Origin: Primula veris
Lineage: Eukaryota; Streptophyta; Magnoliopsida; Ericales; Primulaceae
DNA: 64,000 nucleotides
Reading direction: 5' to 3'
Assembly: GCA_963682055.1 (NCBI GenBank)
Contig: OY821742.1
Coordinates: 5,851,816 to 5,915,815 of the forward strand
The notes beneath the pieces are model-generated. The model ran no database searches and had not been told where the DNA came from. It saw only the letters and a list, made by a program, of their open reading frames with translations. Shown here one piece after another: positions 58,419-64,000 of this stretch. A program made the translations under genes and the position numbers. Position 1 is the first letter of the stretch, and every line of letters starts with the position of its first letter.

Positions 58419-61098
58419 TGCTTTTACTCACTGTGCTTGCTGTTTGATTAAGTATCCTTTTCTGATTTTAACGAACAGTTATTTAGAGACGGAGGGAATA
58501 TATGTATTTATACGTATATATGTCGCTTACTCAATGTACCCTTCTATTTGGTTTAGTATCATTTCTGGGTTTTTCTTGTTGGTCGAAAATCTGTGATGGT
58601 TTATGAATTTGTGGTGGGTTTTAGTAAATATTGCTTACTTGTTGTACTTGCTTTTTGGTTCAGTAATTGGGTGGTCTAGAATTTTGATGGTTTTTAAGTT
58701 TTACTCCGATTGGCTTGCAGATATGTATCTACCACTATTTTTAATTTTTCTCATTCATACTAGTCGAAAATACCACATTAGAAAAATAGTATATGTAAAT
58801 ATACCACTGTGCCTTGGGTTGTTCTTACTAGTCGAAAATACCACATTAGTATGTATGTATGTATGTATATGTAAATATATATTGCTTTTACTCGCTGTGC
58901 CTGCTGTTTGGTTTGGTATCCTTTCTGGGTTTTTCATATTCGTCAAAAATACCACACCAGTCTTTCTCTATATTATATGTCTGTGTCTGTCTCTCTCTCT
59001 CTGTGTGTGTGTGTGTGTGTTGGGGGGGGGGGGGGGGGGGGGGGGGTTGGTTCGCTCACTCGCTTTGACTGCTGTTTGGTTAAGTATCATTTCTGGGTAT
59101 TTCTGATTAGTTGAAAGTGCCACACCAGTCTGTATCTTTCTCTCTATATATATATGTAAATTCGTTTCTTTTACTCGCTGTGCCTGCTGTTTGGTTTAGT
59201 ATATCCTTTCTTGGTTGCTCTTATTAAACAAAAATGCCACACCAGTTTCTCACTTTCTGTCTCTATATATTACTCCATGTTTGTATGTATCTATGTATGT
59301 ATATGTATGTGTATAAATGTATGCATATGTGTGTGTGTATAAACGTCGCTTACTTGCTTTGCCTGCTGTTTGGTTCAGTATTCTTTCTGGGTTTTTCTTA
59401 TTAGTTACCACACCAGTCTCTCTCTCTATATATATGTTTACATATATATACACACTAGCGTACAGGACCCACACAATGCGTGATGCAACATGTGGATTAG
59501 TGATAACCCATTTCCAAAATCAACATTTGCTCTATTGAAAAACTCGCAATCAATTAGTTTATTTACGTAATACTAAAAACTTGCCAATAAAAGAATGAAC
59601 TGAAATCAGAGTAAAAGTGGCAAAATTTGTACCCGAGGGAGTGATAGAAAAGAGAGACCCAAATGTCAATTTCTCCTTTCACAGAAAAAAATGAGAGAGA
59701 GAGAGAGTCGGAGTACGGTTTATTGGGAATGGTCTTGAGCAGTCATTTTGAATTTTGAATTTAACATTAGTTGGTAATTTTGTAATTTGTTTAAGTTGTG
59801 AAGGGTATTTTTGGAAAATCCAAAGTTTACCGGCTTCATAAAAGTAGACATATTAATAGTATATATATATATATGAAAAATACAAACTCTTGGTAGTGGC
59901 CCTAGTGGGATAAGTGTGAATTAGTTTTATAGACTGGGTGTTTTAGTTCTGACTCTATTATTTTTGGTCTAGCTATTTTTTTTTGTTCATTTAAAGTTTG
60001 GGTTTTGTTGTATATTGTTTAATGTGAACTGGTATATTGAGATGTGATGAAAATTTTCATTCTGGTAACATTGGACCTTTCTACAAATTGGTTCAGTAGT
60101 TTGTTGGGTTTCATGTGATTGGTTAATAGACATGTTTTTTTTAATAATGTCTCTCACTGTTTAGTTGTGTCATCAATTTGTTTCATTCGCTGGCTGAACT
60201 TTATATTTGTTGTAACGGAATCGTGATACTTTTTCTGGTGTTCCTAGTTAGTAGTTAATAATGCAGTCAAGGTTTCAAGTGGCTCATTTTTTAATACTCG
60301 TTCCAAAAGTTCTATATTTATGTAATGATTTTTTTTTAGATCTGGTTGTGGCGAGTGCCGGAGAAGATAAGAAGATCTCTCTCTGGCGAAAGAATGGGCA
60401 GATCATGGGTACCATTCCAGTTGCTGGCTCGGAAAATGCAGACACTTTTGAGGTAACTTTTATGTATTCCAGAGATACTCTAATGATTATTATTCTAAGA
60501 AGCACGTTTATAAAGAGAATTCAGGTAAGCAGATACAGCATTTTGCTGAACTGACCAACTGGACTAGTCAAAAAATTTAAGATGGCATTGAATTAATATT
60601 TTACTTAGCGTTAACATTGATAACATCGAAGTATTATGTTCGATCTCTCAAACTTTGACCATCATTCTTTATTCCCTTAAAATCCGTTACTTACGTTATA
60701 TTTGTTAAATTTACAAGAAAATATAACATCAAGGTTATTTGAGACATCATAAAAAAAGAAGCTGTGAAGATCCTTTTGTCTTTATTAGAAACTTGTTGAC
60801 ATAGGAAAATGGACAGAGAGATTTAGACATACCTAGACTTGCTGTGCATTCCTTATCGTAATGCAGATCAGACTTCTCTACGTCTCCATTGGCTTTTTGA
60901 TTTAGACATAATTTTTGGGAATGTTTAAATGTTTGTTTAAACAAGCTGGAGTCCAATTCATGGTGGACATGAGTAGACTACCAGCTTAAGAGTCTCTGCG
61001 TTCTATGTCAATAAACATCGACTCATTGCTGTGTCACAAGTTCTTTTCGGGTAAGTTCTAGGTCATCCAACTTTGAGTTTTCGGGTAACTTCTGTGTG

Positions 61099-61137
<39 letters not shown>

Positions 61138-61150
61138 GGTGTGTGTGTGT

Positions 61151-61198
<48 letters not shown>

Positions 61199-64000
61199 CC
61201 TTTTCCATTAAAGACACTGTCATCATCCTCGCGGTCGTCTTCTCTAGGGAGAAACGGCCAACAAAAATGCTCTTACGGTTTATAAACCTTTTCTTTTTTC
61301 ATTCTTTCATGTGAGAAAGAGACAACAATAGCCATTGATAATATGTTGGCACAGTAACATTTATATCATCCAGTACACAGAGGCCAGAGCACCTGCTTAA
61401 AATTTGAGTAAGATGGGGATTGTATCATAGGAGGTCTGATTTTCTGGCTTCTGAACTAACACGTCACTTTTTTGAACTTGTCACTCTGGACCTTTCTAAT
61501 TGAAAGTTTTGTTTTGTCATTTCTATTAATTTATTGCAAATCTTTTTTGGTGCAGGAGTCTGTAATGGCACTTAGCTTTAGCAGTAAGAGTTCGCGATAC
61601 TTGTGTACAGGTGGAAGCGGTCAAGTTGTGAGAATTTGGGATTTGCAGAAGAAACGTTGTATTAAAAGGTTGAGAGGCCATACAGATACGATAACAGGTG
61701 CTATGTACAACTGTAAAGATGAATACTTGGCTTCTATTAGCCTTTCTGGGGATCTTATACTACACAATCTTGCTTCTGGCCAAAGGGCAGCTGATCTTAA
61801 GGATCCTAATGGTCAGGTTGTTTTTTTGGTTCTGAGAACTTCTTCTCGTATAATCATTTAAAAAACTTCTTTCTATGTCCTTTTATTCAGAGTTTTTTTT
61901 TTATCATTTGTTGTCAGGTGCTTAGAGTTCTTGATTATTCACGGACTAGTCGGCATCTTTTGGTCACAGCCGGTGATGATGGATCGGTACATCTATGGGA
62001 TACCACTAGTCGTAGTCCTAAGGTACAATTCACAAGTGTTTTTAGATTTTTCAGCTGTTGTAAGTGTCAAAACACATCCATATGTTTTTACCTTCTGATT
62101 ATTCTAATCCACTCACTCTTTCAAAAGTCCCCGCATTGATCTGCCTAATCGCCAGGCCTTTGGTCTACTGCTGCAATTAATACCAGGCGTTTTGATTTGC
62201 GTCAAATCCGAGTCAATCCGGGTCAACCCAGTCAAATAAGAGCATTTGTTATAAAAAAAACTCATAAATGCAGAGTCCAAAAAATATTTTATCATCAATA
62301 AAGATTTGCTCTTCCAATTTATTTTTGAATAAATCATTATGTATATTTTTTCTTATTTTTTACTGATCATATATTTTTAGAACAGTTTTTTTTTTTAACT
62401 CTTGATAGTATATTGGTAAACTAATAGTCTGTAAATCCTTAATGTAGCTTGTAAACAATAACTACAGTATTTTTATTAAATAAGTATCCAAAAAAACCCA
62501 TTTCTTTTAAATAAGGTTTTCCCCCTAAGCCCCGCCTTTCACCTAGGCCCCCATACACCCCCTCCTGTCTTTAGTCTGCTTAACAACTTTTGAAACCTTG
62601 AATCAACTCAAAAGAATATAGAATTAAATGAACAAGGATATATCAGTGAGCCGTCGAAATGTAATTAATTATTCTCGATGTGTCAAAATGGAATATTTTG
62701 TGAATCATTCCATCCTTATTTGCGGGGGTTGTTGTTGTTTTCAATGATCTTAATCAGACTTGTTGGCTGTTTTTTGCATGATTCAGATTTCTTGGTTGAA
62801 GCAGCATTCAGCTCCAACTTCTGGTGTTAGTTTTTCACCATCGAATGACAAGGTATCTATTAAAGTTATCAAGTTGACCAGTAATGTAGTCAATAGTGAA
62901 TGAATCTGACTATACATTCTTTAGTTGTACAGTTCTGTTATTGATATATATGTGAATGGTATAATTGCAGATAATTGCAACAGTAGGCCTGGATAAAAAG
63001 TTGTACACTTTTGACTCAGGGAGCAGAAGGCCGTCCTTTTGCGTTTCTTACGAAGCGCCGTTTTCTTCATTGGCATTTAGAGATGGTGGTAATACACTGG
63101 CTGCTGGCACGAACACTGGGAAGGTGGTATTCTATGATGTTCGTGGAAAACCTCAACCTTTCACAGTTCTTCGTGCTTATGGAAGTTCTGAGGTTCACTT
63201 TCTCTCTTTTTGTCTTTTCTTTCTTGGCAGGCTTCTCCTTGCATGCCGATGCTTGTATACAAGCAGCATTAGTTAGCTGCATCTCTGTTATTTTTATTTT
63301 TTTTCCCTGATCTGTTTCTACTGTTAAATGACGTTTCTTTTAATCGGTTTCTTATTCTTCTCCTTTTCAAGTTTATGGGTGCAAAACCATGGTAACGGTT
63401 GGTTGAAGAAATCAAATCACGAGTTCCCTTCATATTTCCTATTCTTTTCATCATCCTTATTTTTGGAAAATTATTCATATATATGCATGTAAGCAAGTAA
63501 TAAGTATAGGAATAGATACTCAGAACATATTCAAAGATCACGCTTCCATTTGTTTCCTTTTCCTATGTCTCATTCAATTCGTCTCTCCCTCACTTCAGTA
63601 AGAAAGGATTTCATCTATTTGAATGATTCCTCTAAAACTTATGGTCTTGGCTTTGATTTGAGCTAAAAAAATCCTATGTTTATAGTGACAAACATATTTG
63701 TTGAGAGAACCGGTATAGAGGAACTGGTATGTGGTACGGGCTAGTGGTTACTGGCTATTGGTGGATAAAACTATTCCTTTCTTGATGAACAGAAAAGTTT
63801 CTTAAAATCAGACTTAACTTTTAGCTAGGAGAATTAGAAAGAATTATCAATGAATTTAAGGCAGAGGAAATGCATGAGGCTAAATTTGTCTTTTCATCTT
63901 CGTATTCCTCTTCTATATCTCATTCACCTTTTGCGGTAAAATGAAAGAAGTTAAAAGTGATTGTGCATAGGAGGTTAAATTGAATACTAGGAGTATATTT
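57051..64000 (+). CDS. NEDD1: NEDD1-like WD40 protein, 5' part (runs off the window)
   Basis: NEDD1 recruits the gamma-tubulin ring complex to microtubules and spindles. Visible exons: 57051-57216, 60340-60452, 61556-61816, 61918-62022, 62787-62852, 62971-63192 (933 bp, 311 codons, all phases agree). The encoded region is the N-terminal WD40 propeller: [24 protein letters not shown] then [108 protein letters not shown] and [12 protein letters not shown]. These agree with plant NEDD1 as I remember it. The C-terminal gamma-tubulin-binding part lies beyond 64000; 63193-64000 reads as intron. Intron 1 is 3.1 kb and is built largely of tandem arrays. Confidence 0.9.
57295..58022. repeat. Tandem array of 90/125-bp units in NEDD1 intron 1
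   Basis: Seven units, three of about 125 bp followed by four of about 90 bp. Each has GACGGGCCCGACATTTCAAG, GATCATTATCTAGTCG and ATAATATACTCTAACACTC. The long units carry an extra block (GAGCGGACATATTT...CTTTATAAACCAC). Short units are 30 codons long, so the minus strand gives a periodic ORF (57614-57940) that I regard as an artefact. On the minus strand the unit starts TGTTAGAGTATATTATC, which resembles an LTR-type end; the origin may be a retroelement fragment. Confidence 0.9.
58030..59450. repeat. Tandem array of ~100-bp units copying the NEDD1 exon 1 donor region
   Basis: About nine diverged units with TTACTCGCTGTGCCTGCTG, TTTGGTTTAGTATCCTTTCT, GGGTTTTTCTTATTAGTCG and then ACCACACCAGTCTCTCTCT with a TATATA tail. 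The last block matches the true exon 1 end and donor (AACCACACCA|GTATCTCTCTC at 57207-57227). Microsatellites, (TG)n and a run of about 24 G at 59023-59046 have expanded inside it. Confidence 0.85.
61097..61197. repeat. (GT)n followed by a run of 33 G
   Basis: About 68 bp of GT dinucleotides followed by 33 consecutive G (61165-61197), in NEDD1 intron 2. The same order, (TG)n then G-run, occurs in intron 1 at 58998-59046. The run length may be affected by sequencing error. Confidence 0.85.
62119..62595. mobile_element. Small inverted-repeat element in NEDD1 intron 4
   Basis: Perfect 10-bp termini TTTCAAAAGT and ACTTTTGAAA. Words GCCTAATCGCC, CACCTAGGCC and CCCCGCC are the reverse complements of words in the carrier-intron element at 22213-22570, so both may belong to one family. 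No target duplication is evident. Confidence 0.45.

Noticed and set aside
58603..59106. 167-codon ORF on the plus strand
   Set aside because: Low-complexity reading of the CT/TG/TA repeats in NEDD1 intron 1. No domain and no splice logic.
57295..59450. CRISPR-like regular repeats
   Set aside because: Tandem units without unique spacers, in a plant intron; not a CRISPR array.

Overview
This window is nuclear DNA of a flowering plant, most likely a eudicot. The evidence is intron-rich genes with GT-AG borders, plant-only families (a QALGGH zinc finger, a RABA GTPase, DAR2, a PUX protein, plant NEDD1), AT-rich intergenic DNA, Copia elements, a Mutator-like element and many small inverted-repeat elements. 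I cannot name the species. Exon borders were placed by hand from reading frame, splice sites and remembered family sequences; no alignment or transcript was available.

Layout. Positions 1-1307 hold the 3' part of a JAGGED/NUBBIN-like C2H2 gene (+). Positions 1741-14551 hold an old Copia retrotransposon (-), broken by two stop codons. A younger gag-only LTR element (3654-8546, perfect ACCCT target duplication) sits inside it. Then come a RABA2-like GTPase (16905-18518, +), a mitochondrial carrier (21919-28265, +) and, tail to tail with the carrier, a CAD/mannitol-dehydrogenase-type alcohol dehydrogenase (29192-34102, -). A complete Mutator-like element with an intact transposase and a perfect 9-bp target duplication occupies 35359-40066. 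Next are a PUX2-like UBX protein (40913-42376, -) and a DAR2-like LIM peptidase (45674-51077, -). The 5' part of NEDD1 (57051 to past the window end, +) lies head to head with DAR2 across a 6-kb spacer.

The host genes are ordinary housekeeping or developmental genes with no shared pathway: leaf and floral organ shape, membrane traffic, mitochondrial transport, alcohol metabolism, CDC48 cofactor, organ size, and microtubule nucleation. The notable signal lies in the mobile DNA and in the introns.

The main observations are these. (1) One palindromic array, CGAYCGRTCG, occurs in the U3 of the gag-only LTR element and in the terminal repeats and transposase promoter of the Mutator-like element, although the two are unrelated. 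(2) The second intron of the RABA gene is bounded by a 40-bp direct repeat that contains both splice sites, the pattern expected of an intron gained by duplication. (3) A fragment of the same RABA gene lies in a CAD intron between ~80-bp direct repeats. (4) At the place where the old Copia element should have its primer-binding site there is instead a 13-nt sequence complementary to its own LTR. (5) NEDD1 intron 1 and DAR2 intron 1 carry tandem duplicates that include copies of the exon 1 splice donor.
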